Assembly: GCA_937896505.1 (NCBI GenBank)
Contig: CALBNP010000032.1
Location: 1-53,289, forward strand
Direction of reading: 5' to 3'
DNA from: an uncultured Bacteroidales bacterium
GTDB lineage: Bacteria > Bacteroidota > Bacteroidia > Bacteroidales > F082
Length of the DNA: 53,289 nucleotides
In this document: one piece after another, positions 1 to 8,237 of the stretch
Numbering within the stretch: position 1 is the stretch's first letter
Layout: each line of letters begins with the position of its first letter
Program-made: the position numbers and the translations under genes
The notes under the pieces: model-generated
Database searches by the model: none
Seen by the model: only the letters and a program-made list of their open reading frames with translations
What the model was told of the DNA's origin: nothing

Positions 1-784
1 CCATGAAGTAATTCTGACCGACAGCCACGTTGAAACGCATCTTTGGAGCGATTTCATCAACGGTCAGGCCCTTCTCGGTCAGTTGGTCGAGGTATTCGGC
101 ACCGATTGAAAGAGCGCAAGCCATTTCCTGAACGATGGTAGCACCAGCGTTGGTGAGGATGTGGCTGTTGACGCCGATGGTCTGGAAACCTGGCATCTCG
201 GCTTTCACCATGATGTAGGCCAGTTCCATATCGGTAGCTTCGCTGACATACCAAGTGCCACGACGGAGATAACGTGTGAGTGGGTCGTAGTTGAGTGAAC
301 CTTTCACTTCAGGCACTTTCGACATCATTTCCAGCAGAGGGAGATGATACTTGTTGTTGAACAGGTTGATTTCGACTTGCTTTTGGTCGATGCCGTTCAG
401 CAAGGTGGAGATTTCGATGGCGTCATACACCTTGTCGTATTCCAGCTTGAAACCAATGCTGTTGCAGCCGCGGCTGATGGCGTCGATAGCCTGACGGTTG
501 GCTTCGTTCACGTTCTTCACGACGATGTCCTGACGGATGAGCCAGTTGTTTTCCTGACTGCGGTTGCCGCGGACAAACGGGAACTGGTTAGGCATGACAC
601 CCATCCAGGTGATGTGCTGCAAGTCTTCGGCACGGTAGTAAGGCCTTACTGGAAAACCTTCGGCAGTTTTCCACACCAATTTCTTGTTGTAATCGGCGCC
701 TTTGAGGTCTTTCTCGATGACAGCTTCCCATTGCTCGGTGCTGACGGGTGGAAATTCCTCAAAAAGTTTCTTTTTTTCTTCCAT
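1..784 (-). CDS. mutA: methylmalonyl-CoA mutase small (beta) subunit, 3' part missing at window edge
   Basis: Partial gene: the frame is open from the ATG at 784 to base 1 with no stop, giving 261 residues. The protein starts MEEKKKLFEEFPPVSTEQWE and contains LKGADY, a long TIM-barrel-like region and, at the truncated end, FNVAVGQNYFM, which is typical of the small subunit of adenosylcobalamin-dependent methylmalonyl-CoA mutase (succinyl-CoA to and from methylmalonyl-CoA, used in propionate formation by Bacteroidota). In the heterodimeric enzymes this subunit does not bind cobalamin; the large subunit MutB does and is normally the next gene, which would lie outside the window. Identification is from remembered family sequence. 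Confidence 0.9.
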   Translation of the reverse strand, partial: MEEKKKLFEEFPPVSTEQWEAVIEKDLKGADYNKKLVWKTAEGFPVRPYYRAEDLQHITWMGVMPNQFPFVRGNRSQENNWLIRQDIVVKNVNEANRQAIDAISRGCNSIGFKLEYDKVYDAIEISTLLNGIDQKQVEINLFNNKYHLPLLEMMSKVPEVKGSLNYDPLTRYLRRGTWYVSEATDMELAYIMVKAEMPGFQTIGVNSHILTNAGATIVQEMACALSIGAEYLDQLTEKGLTVDEIAPKMRFNVAVGQNYFM

Positions 785-862
785 TATGTTTTAGTTTAAA
801 ATATTGTTATTCTTTATTTCCTTAGGTTCTTGAGCGAAGCTAAAACTGTTTTTATCGTCCGA

Positions 863-1912
863 CTAATCTCTTTGTTCAAATCCCCATCCGCTCATTTTTT
901 TGAGTTTAAGTTTTGTGGCGGCTGATAGTTTTACTTCCTTATTGATAGTGATACGTGAGGAGAAGATACCATAGCCTCCATTGATATTGGTGTAGTCGGG
1001 AATATTTTGCGATATGCTTCCTGAAGGCGAGTTCACTTCGATATAATTATAGAGTTCGTTGCCACCAGCAGTGAGTGTGATATAGAAATTGCCCATATAA
1101 CGAGTGGCATTCATAGTGTCGCTACCAATAGCGTTGCGAAGATAACTGAACAACGAGTTTTCTTTATATCTCATGGCATAGATATTATGACCGGGATCTG
1201 AGAAACCTTCAATGAGTTCAAGATCATTGATGGAGAAATAGCCAAGAGGCCATTCGACGCTTTTTGGGGTCAATGGATGACCAGGCCATTTTTCGGTGTA
1301 TTCGAAGCGCATTCTTGCACTATAGGCGAAGGCGTTTTGCGCTTCAATGAATGTAAATACGTTTGATTCAGTTGAATTGGGATCGAAACCGATGCTTGAA
1401 TTGTTGATTTTGTATTTGTCGCCACCAACCATTCCTGTAGTTGAGGAAATGGTATCGTTGCCTTTCAATATCTGAAGACGGTATTTATAATCGTTGTTTC
1501 CTGAGTTTGTCTTTAACCGTTCGGTTGTCCAATAGATTTTCTGGTTAGGATAATAAAACTCGCCTGAATCTTTGTGATGCAAGGTAATCGTGTCGAGAAC
1601 GATGACGCGTCCAGTGGGTTCGTAGTGGTTTCCATAAGTCCTGCATATTTCAATAAGTCGGGCATCAAGTTTGCCAGGATAGTTGTTCGAATCGGCTATC
1701 AAGGCGATGTCGCTAGCCGAAATCGGGTTCTCGTTGTTGTTTGAGAATGCACGGACGATTTTCACGTAATTCGTGTCTTGCGTGGCATCAAGCAGACCAT
1801 AGACAATCGGAATGTCTTTATAATCAGCATACAGATTGACTCGCGTGTCGCACGAATTGAAGGAAATGGAGCAAACAAAAAGCAAGGCTAAGATTTGGAA
1901 AGTGCGTTTCAT
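863..1912 (-). CDS. DUF4249 domain lipoprotein
   Basis: 349 residues. The N terminus MKRTFQILALLFVCSISFNS-C is a lipoprotein signal with the lipobox Cys at residue 21. The C-terminal part holds NINGGYGIFSSR, close to the GGYGIF signature of DUF4249 proteins, which in Bacteroidota often sit beside TonB-dependent receptors. The function of the family is unknown; a surface or periplasmic partner of an outer-membrane receptor is the usual guess. It is transcribed divergently from the outer-membrane receptor at 2065, so the two could share the control region at 1913-2064. No Asp after the lipobox Cys stands out as more than an ordinary residue (C-D-T). Confidence 0.7.
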   Translation of the reverse strand: MKRTFQILALLFVCSISFNSCDTRVNLYADYKDIPIVYGLLDATQDTNYVKIVRAFSNNNENPISASDIALIADSNNYPGKLDARLIEICRTYGNHYEPTGRVIVLDTITLHHKDSGEFYYPNQKIYWTTERLKTNSGNNDYKYRLQILKGNDTISSTTGMVGGDKYKINNSSIGFDPNSTESNVFTFIEAQNAFAYSARMRFEYTEKWPGHPLTPKSVEWPLGYFSINDLELIEGFSDPGHNIYAMRYKENSLFSYLRNAIGSDTMNATRYMGNFYITLTAGGNELYNYIEVNSPSGSISQNIPDYTNINGGYGIFSSRITINKEVKLSAATKLKLKKMSGWGFEQRD

Positions 1913-1965
1913 TTAATGATATTTACTTGTTGATTTATTTTTCTAAAAGGACTAATGTGAAAAGG

Positions 1966-1973
1966 CAAAAGTA
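1966..1973 (-). promoter_or_regulatory. -7 box of the DUF4249 lipoprotein gene
   Basis: The reverse strand reads TACTTTTG, a full match to the Bacteroidota -7 consensus TAnnTTTG, 53 bases upstream of the lipoprotein start. No convincing -33 element was seen. Confidence 0.5.
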
Positions 1974-2064
1974 CGACTTTTTTCCTTATAGACTGAAAAA
2001 AACTGTTACCAGAGTATAACTTACGACTTTTTTCCTTTTCTTTGCGAGAGTTATGGATTTGCCG

Positions 2065-4152
2065 ATGAAACGTTTTTTGTTGTTTTTGTGCCTGTTTTGC
2101 GCGTGTGCAACGCTGTTTGGCCAGACTTTCGTCAACGATGGCGAGAAGGTTGTCTATCATGTTGCACAAGATGCTTCGGCGCAGGAGGGAACCGTTTCAG
2201 ATGTCTTGCAGAATGTCCCGGGAGTAAAGGTTGACACCGAGGGAAACGTCACGCTTAGGGGTGTCGGCACCGTGGAGATTTGGATAAACGACAGCCCATC
2301 ACACTTCGATGAAGAAGGCCAGAAAAGCTATCTCCAACAAACGTCAGCCGCTACCATCGAGAGAATCGAGGTAATCACCAATCCTTCGGCACGCTACACT
2401 TCCGAAACCGACACGGGCATCATCAACATCATCACAAGCAACAAGAAGCAAAACACGCAGTCGCTGAGCATCGGCTTGCAAGCCAACACCAACCCGCACA
2501 TTTCGCCGCGCATTTCCTATATTTGGAGCAACGACAAAATCACTTTCACCGCCAACGTGAAAGGCACCTTTTCCAACACCATCAAAAAGTCAACCGGATG
2601 GAACTGCTCCTTTGATTCCATTTCAGGCGGCGAAGGCCAAATGCTCTTTGATACAGCCAATTACACCATTTTCCGTTCAAACGACACCACCAAGGAATAC
2701 AGCATCACGGCCTTGATGAAGCTCGACTACAAAATCAACAGCAAGAACGACTTTTCGGCCTATTTCACCCTCAATCCTTCGCGTTCGAGAAGCGTTTCGG
2801 TGAACAACACCTTGCGGCGGGAATACATTCACGAAATCGGAGTTTACGACTACACCATCACCAACCGCGGCAACGAAGGCGTGCTTTTCGGCACGGCGGG
2901 AGCTTATTTCCAGCACCGCTTCAATGACGACGGGCACAACCTTTCCATCAACCTCAATAGCGAGTACGATTTCGGCGATGTGCGACATTCCGAAATACGC
3001 GAATTTGCAAACCAAGATAACCTGAACCGCGACATCCTCAAAACCGACCGTTTCACCGATATTGGCTGGGACGCGAAAGTGGATTATAACCTGCCTCTTG
3101 GCAAGACGAGCGATTTGTATCTGGGCTTCCACAACAACTTCCATCCCGACAACAACTTGGAGACTTACGACACTCTGGCGCCCAATGGCGAACGCATCAC
3201 CGACTGGCTGCGCTCCGAACATCGCTATTTCAACATCAACCAGACCGAAGGCCTCTTGATTTTCCAGCAGCGTTTCGGCAACTTCACGATTCGCCCGGGC
3301 ATCACCTACGGCCTGATTCGCATCAAGGCCACCTATCTGGACACGCCGGAATTCAACACGACGAAATTCTTCCCCAAGTGGCGTCCTTCGTTGCACCTTT
3401 CCTATCGGACCGCCTCGATGCACAACCTATATTTGAGCTACACGCGCAAGAACACGGTCGATTGGGTCAGGAACTTCACCGAGCGCATCAACTATTCGGA
3501 AGAGTCGATGAGCACCGGCAATCCTGATTTGCTGCCCACTACCACCGATGTGTTTGAAGGCGGCTGGGCAAAATATTGGGACGCTTTCGGTTCGGTCAGC
3601 GTGAAAGGCTACTATAAAAACTCGATAGATGCCATCAACACTGTCACCGAATCGGTTTTCAGCCCAATATTCGGTAGAACCATCAGTATATCAAAGCCTT
3701 ACAACATCGGGAAATATTACGATGCAGGCTTTGAGTTCAACGTGACCTACCGCCCCAACGCGATGCTCAACATTCGTTTGGATGCCAACATCTACGACTC
3801 GTACCTAAAGACGGAATATAACGACCATGATGAAAAAAACGAGATGCTGTGCTACAACTTCCGCCTTAACGCTTGGACAAAACTTTGGAACAAGCTCGAG
3901 CTTATGGGCACTGCCTACTATAATTCGCCCACGCAAACCCTCTACACCTTGAACCAGACCGCCTACGGCATCAACTGCGGCCTGCGTGCCGACTTCTTCG
4001 GAAACCGTCTTTCGGTGTTGCTCAACGCCAACGACATTTTCAACTGGAACAAGGAAAACAACAACATCTTCAGTCCGACCTATAATTCCTACAGCACCAA
4101 CCGAACCAACAGCCGTTATGTGAGTTTGGAAGTCATTTTCAAGTTGATGTAA
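2065..4152 (+). CDS. TonB-dependent receptor-like outer-membrane beta-barrel protein
   Basis: 695 residues from the ATG at 2065, preferred over the ATG four codons earlier because it gives a clean signal peptide, MKRFLLFLCLFCACATLFG, followed by Gln. Residues of about 25-130 form a plug-like domain (VSDVLQNVPGVKVDTEGNV, RIEVITNPSARY, TGIINIIT), and the rest is a beta-barrel with many aromatic strand ends, finishing in YVSLEVIFKLM as expected for Bam-inserted barrels. It belongs to the outer-membrane beta-barrel family common in Bacteroidota and lacks the usual N-terminal carboxypeptidase-like domain. No clear TonB box was recognised, so active transport is inferred only. It diverges from the DUF4249 lipoprotein gene, a possible partner. 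Confidence 0.8.
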   Translation: MKRFLLFLCLFCACATLFGQTFVNDGEKVVYHVAQDASAQEGTVSDVLQNVPGVKVDTEGNVTLRGVGTVEIWINDSPSHFDEEGQKSYLQQTSAATIERIEVITNPSARYTSETDTGIINIITSNKKQNTQSLSIGLQANTNPHISPRISYIWSNDKITFTANVKGTFSNTIKKSTGWNCSFDSISGGEGQMLFDTANYTIFRSNDTTKEYSITALMKLDYKINSKNDFSAYFTLNPSRSRSVSVNNTLRREYIHEIGVYDYTITNRGNEGVLFGTAGAYFQHRFNDDGHNLSINLNSEYDFGDVRHSEIREFANQDNLNRDILKTDRFTDIGWDAKVDYNLPLGKTSDLYLGFHNNFHPDNNLETYDTLAPNGERITDWLRSEHRYFNINQTEGLLIFQQRFGNFTIRPGITYGLIRIKATYLDTPEFNTTKFFPKWRPSLHLSYRTASMHNLYLSYTRKNTVDWVRNFTERINYSEESMSTGNPDLLPTTTDVFEGGWAKYWDAFGSVSVKGYYKNSIDAINTVTESVFSPIFGRTISISKPYNIGKYYDAGFEFNVTYRPNAMLNIRLDANIYDSYLKTEYNDHDEKNEMLCYNFRLNAWTKLWNKLELMGTAYYNSPTQTLYTLNQTAYGINCGLRADFFGNRLSVLLNANDIFNWNKENNNIFSPTYNSYSTNRTNSRYVSLEVIFKLM

Positions 4153-4173
4153 AAAAAGAAAAATCACTTTTTT

Positions 4174-4227
4174 TGCATTATTATCCGAATAATTATTACT
4201 TTTGCAATTATTATCCGAATAATAATT
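4174..4227 (+). promoter_or_regulatory. two dyad repeats flanking a -7 box: likely operator of the ATPase gene
   Basis: The core TTATTATCCGAATAAT occurs at 4178-4193 and again at 4208-4223, 30 bases apart. The second copy extends to TTATTATCCGAATAATAA, which equals its own reverse complement except for the central bases. Between the copies lies TACTTTTG (4197-4204), a full match to TAnnTTTG, 35 bases upstream of the ATPase start at 4239. One dyad before and one after the -7 box is the layout expected for a repressor site. The binding protein is unknown; self-regulation by the ATPase, which has a C-terminal winged-helix-like region, is a guess. Confidence 0.5.
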
Positions 4228-4238
4228 TATTTAAATGT

Positions 4239-5375
4239 ATGAAAGACAATGAAATAAATAATCCTTTTGTGGTTGGAAAGTATGTCGCCCCCGAATATTT
4301 CTGCGATAGGGAAGAAGAAACCGCTTTCCTAAAGAAACAAATCGACAATGGCCGCAACACGGCTTTGATAGCACCGCGCCGATTGGGAAAAACAGGATTG
4401 ATGCACCACCTTTTTGCACAAAACGAAATCAAGGAGCGTTATCATGTCTTTTTCATCGACATTTATGCAACAAGCTCATTGTCAGAGTTTGCCTATCTGT
4501 TTGGAAACACCATTTACAAGCAATTGAAACCGCTTCGCACCCAATGGGTGGAAAAGTTCTTCCAAATCATGGCATCGCTGCGACCGGGCTTCAAACTCGA
4601 TGCCGTGACAGGCGAACCGACTTTCGACATTGGAATCGGCGAAATCGAACAGCCACAAACCACGCTCGACGAGATTTTCACCTATTTGGAAGCTGCCGAC
4701 AAACCTTGCATCGTCGCCATCGACGAATTTCAGCAAATCATGAAATACGGCGAAAAAAACATCGAGGCCTTGCTGCGCACGAAAATACAGGAATGTAAAC
4801 AGACCGTGTTTATCTTTTCTGGAAGCCAACGGCATTTGATGAGCCAAATGTTTCATTCGCCTTCCAAACCATTCTACCAAAGCGTCATTTCAGCAGACTT
4901 GAAACCTTTGGAACGGCAAACTTACATCAGTTTTGCCCAAAAGCAATTCTCACAATACGGCAAAGACATCGACCCTGCCCTTGTCGGAATGGTTTATGAC
5001 GAATTTGAAGGCACGACCTGGTACATGCAAATGATGATGAACGAATTGTTTGCCCTTACTGACAAAGGGGAAAAATGCGAAATCGGGATGTTGGAAACAG
5101 CCAAACGAAACGTCATCACGATGCAGGAAATGAATTACAAGGAAATGCTACAGCAAGTTCCTGCCAAGCAAAAACCTGTCCTGTTGGCACTTGCCAAAGA
5201 ACAATTAGCGGTAAATGCCATGTCGGGCAGTTTCGTAAAGAAATATGGGCTTAGTTCGGCCAGTTCCGTACAATCGGCATTAAAAGGCCTGTTGGAAAAA
5301 GACTTGATTACACGCACCGAAAAAGGTTATCGCGTTTATGACTTTTTCTTTGCTGAATGGTTACGTAATTATTAA
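4239..5375 (+). CDS. AAA family ATPase (archaeal-type ATPase, PF01637-like)
   Basis: 378 residues. The start is the ATG at 4239; the open frame upstream runs through the dyad repeats and is not protein-like. Walker A is APRRLGKTG near residue 50, Walker B is PCIVAIDEFQQ near residue 160, and sensor-like ISGSQRH-type sequence (FIFSGSQRHL) follows. The C-terminal part (SSASSVQSALKGLLEKDLI, then YRVYDFFFAEWLR) resembles the winged helix of archaeal-type STAND-related ATPases. Such genes are numerous in Bacteroidota and their role is mostly unknown. It stands alone with its own promoter and paired dyads. Confidence 0.8.
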   Translation: MKDNEINNPFVVGKYVAPEYFCDREEETAFLKKQIDNGRNTALIAPRRLGKTGLMHHLFAQNEIKERYHVFFIDIYATSSLSEFAYLFGNTIYKQLKPLRTQWVEKFFQIMASLRPGFKLDAVTGEPTFDIGIGEIEQPQTTLDEIFTYLEAADKPCIVAIDEFQQIMKYGEKNIEALLRTKIQECKQTVFIFSGSQRHLMSQMFHSPSKPFYQSVISADLKPLERQTYISFAQKQFSQYGKDIDPALVGMVYDEFEGTTWYMQMMMNELFALTDKGEKCEIGMLETAKRNVITMQEMNYKEMLQQVPAKQKPVLLALAKEQLAVNAMSGSFVKKYGLSSASSVQSALKGLLEKDLITRTEKGYRVYDFFFAEWLRNY

Positions 5376-5380
5376 TACAC

Positions 5381-5388
5381 TACTTTTG
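5381..5388 (+). promoter_or_regulatory. -7 box of the glutaminyl cyclase gene
   Basis: TACTTTTG matches TAnnTTTG and lies 22 bases before the ATG at 5411, directly after the stop codon of the ATPase gene. Confidence 0.55.
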
Positions 5389-5410
5389 CAGCCTCAAATC
5401 AAAACGGAAA

Positions 5411-6415
5411 ATGAAGAAATACATTATCACCATATTGGCAGTCCTTGTGCTGGCATCGTGTGGCGACAAGCAAAATACTGGAAAAGAGGCAAATAAGAAA
5501 GAAGAAAAGAAAAATGTCATCGTTCCACAATTCAGTGGCGATTCGGCCTATCAGTTCGTGAAAGCGCAAACCGATTTCGGCCCTCGTGTCCCCGAAACCG
5601 AGGCTCATGCACTTTGTGCGCAATGGTTGGTGGAACGCCTTTCGGAATATGCCGACACGGTGATTGTGCAGGATTTCCGTACCCGCATCTTCAATGGCAA
5701 TGGCATGAATGGCCAAAATATCATTGCCTCGTTCCATCCCGAAGCCGCCAAGCGCATCGTGCTTTGCTCGCATTGGGACTCACGCCCCTTTGCCGACCAC
5801 GACCCTGACGAAGCCAACTGGAACACGCCCATCGATGGTGCCAACGACGGTGCCAGCGGCGTAGGCGTGCTGATGGAATGTGCCCGACTCTTCAAGCAGC
5901 AGCCACTCAACGAGAAACTGGGTGTCGATATCATCCTATTCGACCTCGAAGACTATGGCCCGCGCCAAGACGAAGCACTGAAATATTACGACGAAGATGT
6001 CAACCACTGGGCTTTGGGTTCGCAATATTGGGCCAAGCATCCGCACATATATGGCTACAAGGCCTATTACGGCATCTTGCTCGACATGGTGGGCGGTAGC
6101 AATCCAAATTTCGGGAAGGAATATTACTCGCAGGCTTATGCCAGCGGTGTTCTCAACAAGGTTTGGCGCAAGGCCTTCGATTTGGGCTATCGCAACTATT
6201 TCACCACCGAACTCGGCGATCCCATCAGCGACGACCACATTCCGCTCAATGAGGCCGGATTGCAGACCATCGACATCATCGACCTGAAGCCCGAAAGCTC
6301 AAATGGCAGTTTTCCAGAGGTTTGGCATACGCTCAACGACAACATCGACCATATCGACCCGGCGACTTTGCAAATGGTGGGTAACGTGATTGTCAATGTG
6401 GTTTACGAGGAATGA
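5411..6415 (+). CDS. type II glutaminyl cyclase / M28-family zinc lipoprotein
   Basis: 334 residues with a lipoprotein signal ending LASC (Cys 17). The M28 fold motifs are present: SHWDSRPF at 120-127, DGANDGASG at 142-150, LEDYG at 179-183 and DDHIPLNEAG in the last third. This pattern and length fit animal-type (type II) glutaminyl-peptide cyclotransferase, known from Porphyromonas gingivalis and relatives, which converts N-terminal Gln of exported proteins to pyroglutamate in the periplasm. An aminopeptidase of the same fold is the main alternative. The context favours the cyclase: every signal peptidase I type exported protein in this window has Gln at the predicted mature N terminus. Confidence 0.8.
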   Translation: MKKYIITILAVLVLASCGDKQNTGKEANKKEEKKNVIVPQFSGDSAYQFVKAQTDFGPRVPETEAHALCAQWLVERLSEYADTVIVQDFRTRIFNGNGMNGQNIIASFHPEAAKRIVLCSHWDSRPFADHDPDEANWNTPIDGANDGASGVGVLMECARLFKQQPLNEKLGVDIILFDLEDYGPRQDEALKYYDEDVNHWALGSQYWAKHPHIYGYKAYYGILLDMVGGSNPNFGKEYYSQAYASGVLNKVWRKAFDLGYRNYFTTELGDPISDDHIPLNEAGLQTIDIIDLKPESSNGSFPEVWHTLNDNIDHIDPATLQMVGNVIVNVVYEE

Positions 6416-6506
6416 CGGAATGGCATCGTAATTCATGATTTTTTCTTATTTTCGCCAAATCAATAGAATGTTTAACAATAAAATAACTCAACTAAAATCA
6501 GTAGAA

Positions 6507-6959
6507 ATGAAAAAAGTATTCTTAACAATGATTACCGTTATGGTATTAGGCTTTGCTGCCAATGCACAAAGTGCTATCGGTGTACGTCTTAGTTCGGGTT
6601 CGGCCTTCAATGCTGAATTGTCGTTCCAACAAGCCTTGAGCAATGCCAATCGCCTTGAACTTGATCTGGGATGGAACAATTTTGCCAATGGTGCAAATTT
6701 TAATTTCTCAGGCATTTATCAATGGGATTGGAACATTGTCGGTGGCTTGGACTGGTTTGTCGGTCCTGGTGCTATCGTTTCATTGTATTCGGGTCCCAAT
6801 AACCCCCGTTTTGGTTTAGGTATTGGAGGCCAAATAGGTTTGGAATACACTTTTGGCATTCCGTTGAAACTCAGCCTTGACGCACGTCCAATGTGGAACT
6901 TCATTGGGATGGCGAAAAACTGGGGCAACATTTGCTTAGGTGTCCGCTACGTGTTCTAA
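6507..6959 (+). CDS. small outer-membrane beta-barrel protein
   Basis: 150 residues from the ATG at 6507, chosen because it starts a good signal peptide, MKKVFLTMITVMVLGFAANA, followed by Gln. The mature part is short and rich in Gly and aromatics with alternating hydrophobic residues (LELDLGWNNF, GLGIGGQIGLEYTF) and ends in ICLGVRYVF, with a terminal Phe as in barrel proteins. It resembles small 8-stranded outer-membrane proteins. No function can be assigned. A strong terminator follows directly. Confidence 0.65.
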   Translation: MKKVFLTMITVMVLGFAANAQSAIGVRLSSGSAFNAELSFQQALSNANRLELDLGWNNFANGANFNFSGIYQWDWNIVGGLDWFVGPGAIVSLYSGPNNPRFGLGIGGQIGLEYTFGIPLKLSLDARPMWNFIGMAKNWGNICLGVRYVF

Positions 6960-6983
6960 CCGACTGTTGCTTAATGAAAAATG

Positions 6984-7015
6984 ACGGCTGACCTGAAATC
7001 AGCCGTTTTTTTTTT
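6984..7015 (+). terminator. Rho-independent terminator after the small outer-membrane protein
   Basis: Perfect stem ACGGCTGA (6984-6991) with TCAGCCGT (6999-7006), a 7-base loop and a run of ten T (7006-7015). Confidence 0.9.
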
Positions 7016-7017
7016 GC

Positions 7018-7025
7018 TATTTTTG
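7018..7025 (+). promoter_or_regulatory. -7 box of the MarR regulator gene
   Basis: TATTTTTG matches TAnnTTTG, begins two bases after the T-run of the preceding terminator, and lies 21 bases before the ATG at 7047. Confidence 0.6.
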
Positions 7026-7046
7026 CATCCTCAAAAAGAAATTGTT

Positions 7047-7508
7047 ATGATACTGGTGAAGCAAGTTGGCGTTTTTGCCAACATTTTGAATTGTCGGCTG
7101 AAAAAATACTTGGCCGAAGTTTTTAAGAAAAACAATGTCAATCTTACTGCTGAGCAGTATCTTGTGATGGATACGCTTTGGAACGAAGGCACGCTGACGC
7201 AACAATCCATCGCCTATATCATCCAAAAGGACAAGAACTCGGTGACTCAGTTTATTGACAATCTCGAAAAGAAAGGCTTGGTGCGTAGGGTAATCGACAA
7301 GAATGACCGGCGTGTCAACAATGTGGTGGTAACCAAAGCCGGACTTCAACTGAAAGATTCCACAAAACAACTGGCCATCGATTCGATGAACGACATCCTC
7401 AAGGACATTTCGGAAAAAGACCTGAATACCTTTGTCTCCGTCATCCAGAAAATCTGCGACAATATCAGCAATTACGACAGCAAGCCTGAATCACCTTCCG
7501 CTGATTAA
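7047..7508 (+). CDS. MarR family transcriptional regulator
   Basis: 153 residues from the ATG at 7047; the longer open frame upstream runs through the terminator. The winged-helix core is clear: LTAEQYLVMDTLW, LTQQSIAYIIQKDKNSVTQFIDNLEKKGLVRR (helix-turn-helix, about residues 50-80) and the wing DKNDRRVNNVVVTKAG. The C-terminal helix serves dimerisation in the family. The ligand and targets are unknown. Its 3' end overlaps the convergent DUF4476 gene by 18 bases. Confidence 0.88.
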   Translation: MILVKQVGVFANILNCRLKKYLAEVFKKNNVNLTAEQYLVMDTLWNEGTLTQQSIAYIIQKDKNSVTQFIDNLEKKGLVRRVIDKNDRRVNNVVVTKAGLQLKDSTKQLAIDSMNDILKDISEKDLNTFVSVIQKICDNISNYDSKPESPSAD

Positions 7509-8225
7509 TTCATCCAATTCGCGCTTTGATGATTCGTACTTGAATGCTTGGTTTACAAGATAATATCTGTTGGGGTCAATGCAATAGGGATAGGCATATT
7601 TGGCAAATTCCAAGGCATTGCTTTCAAATGAGAAGAGTTGGCAAATCTCGGTGATTTGCGAAGCCGACAAATGGTTACCCGAAACCACTTGCTTGGCGAG
7701 AGTGAGCCGTGAACTGTCGTAGCTTTCGTTCTCAATCATGGCTTTCACTTCGCCAAATTCGTGTGGATTCATTCCCATTCCCGGAAGGGGAGGCAACGGG
7801 TTCCCATTTTGTGGGAATCCGTTACCATAGCCTTGGTTGTTGTTCGAAACTACCAGATTCATTGTCAATTGCGGGCGAACATGAGTCGTATTTTCGGCTT
7901 CCATGCCGTAGAAACCATCTTCGCGTTCAATCTCGAAAATGCGGCTGCGGCTCAGGTTGACATATTGCCCAAAACAGTTGTGAAGCTGGTTGTCGATTTC
8001 GACGCGCACATAATAGTCCTTCATTTCGAGGCCGTTCACTTGAATACTGCTGACGGCATTTTCGTTTTGTAACACGTCATCGATGAAGAGCCAGAAATTC
8101 TGGTTACGTTCGCCGATGATGGTCAGCGAGTTCTGATAGGAATGGTTTGAATTCGGGTGAACTACAACTTGCGCCATCGCGTTGAACGACAGCAGGAATA
8201 GAAGGAATGTCAGTGCTTTTTTCAT
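7491..8225 (-). CDS. exported DUF4476 domain protein
   Basis: 244 residues. The signal peptide MKKALTFLLFLLSFNAMA is followed by Gln. The middle holds a low-complexity Asn/Gly/Pro stretch (about 140-165). The C-terminal 90 residues fit DUF4476: ENESYDSSRLTLAKQVV, LSASQITEICQLFSFES and LEFAKYAYPYCIDPNRY, a helical domain of unknown function common in Bacteroidota. It lies 12 bases downstream of the PNGase F-like gene on the same strand, so it is probably the last gene of that transcript. The final 18 bases overlap the MarR gene tail to tail. Confidence 0.75.
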   Translation of the reverse strand: MKKALTFLLFLLSFNAMAQVVVHPNSNHSYQNSLTIIGERNQNFWLFIDDVLQNENAVSSIQVNGLEMKDYYVRVEIDNQLHNCFGQYVNLSRSRIFEIEREDGFYGMEAENTTHVRPQLTMNLVVSNNNQGYGNGFPQNGNPLPPLPGMGMNPHEFGEVKAMIENESYDSSRLTLAKQVVSGNHLSASQITEICQLFSFESNALEFAKYAYPYCIDPNRYYLVNQAFKYESSKRELDELISGR

Positions 8226-8237
8226 TTTTCTTAGGTA

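Noticed and set aside
2677..3423. Minus-strand open frame of 248 codons
   Set aside because: Antisense to the outer-membrane receptor; no start context or motif.
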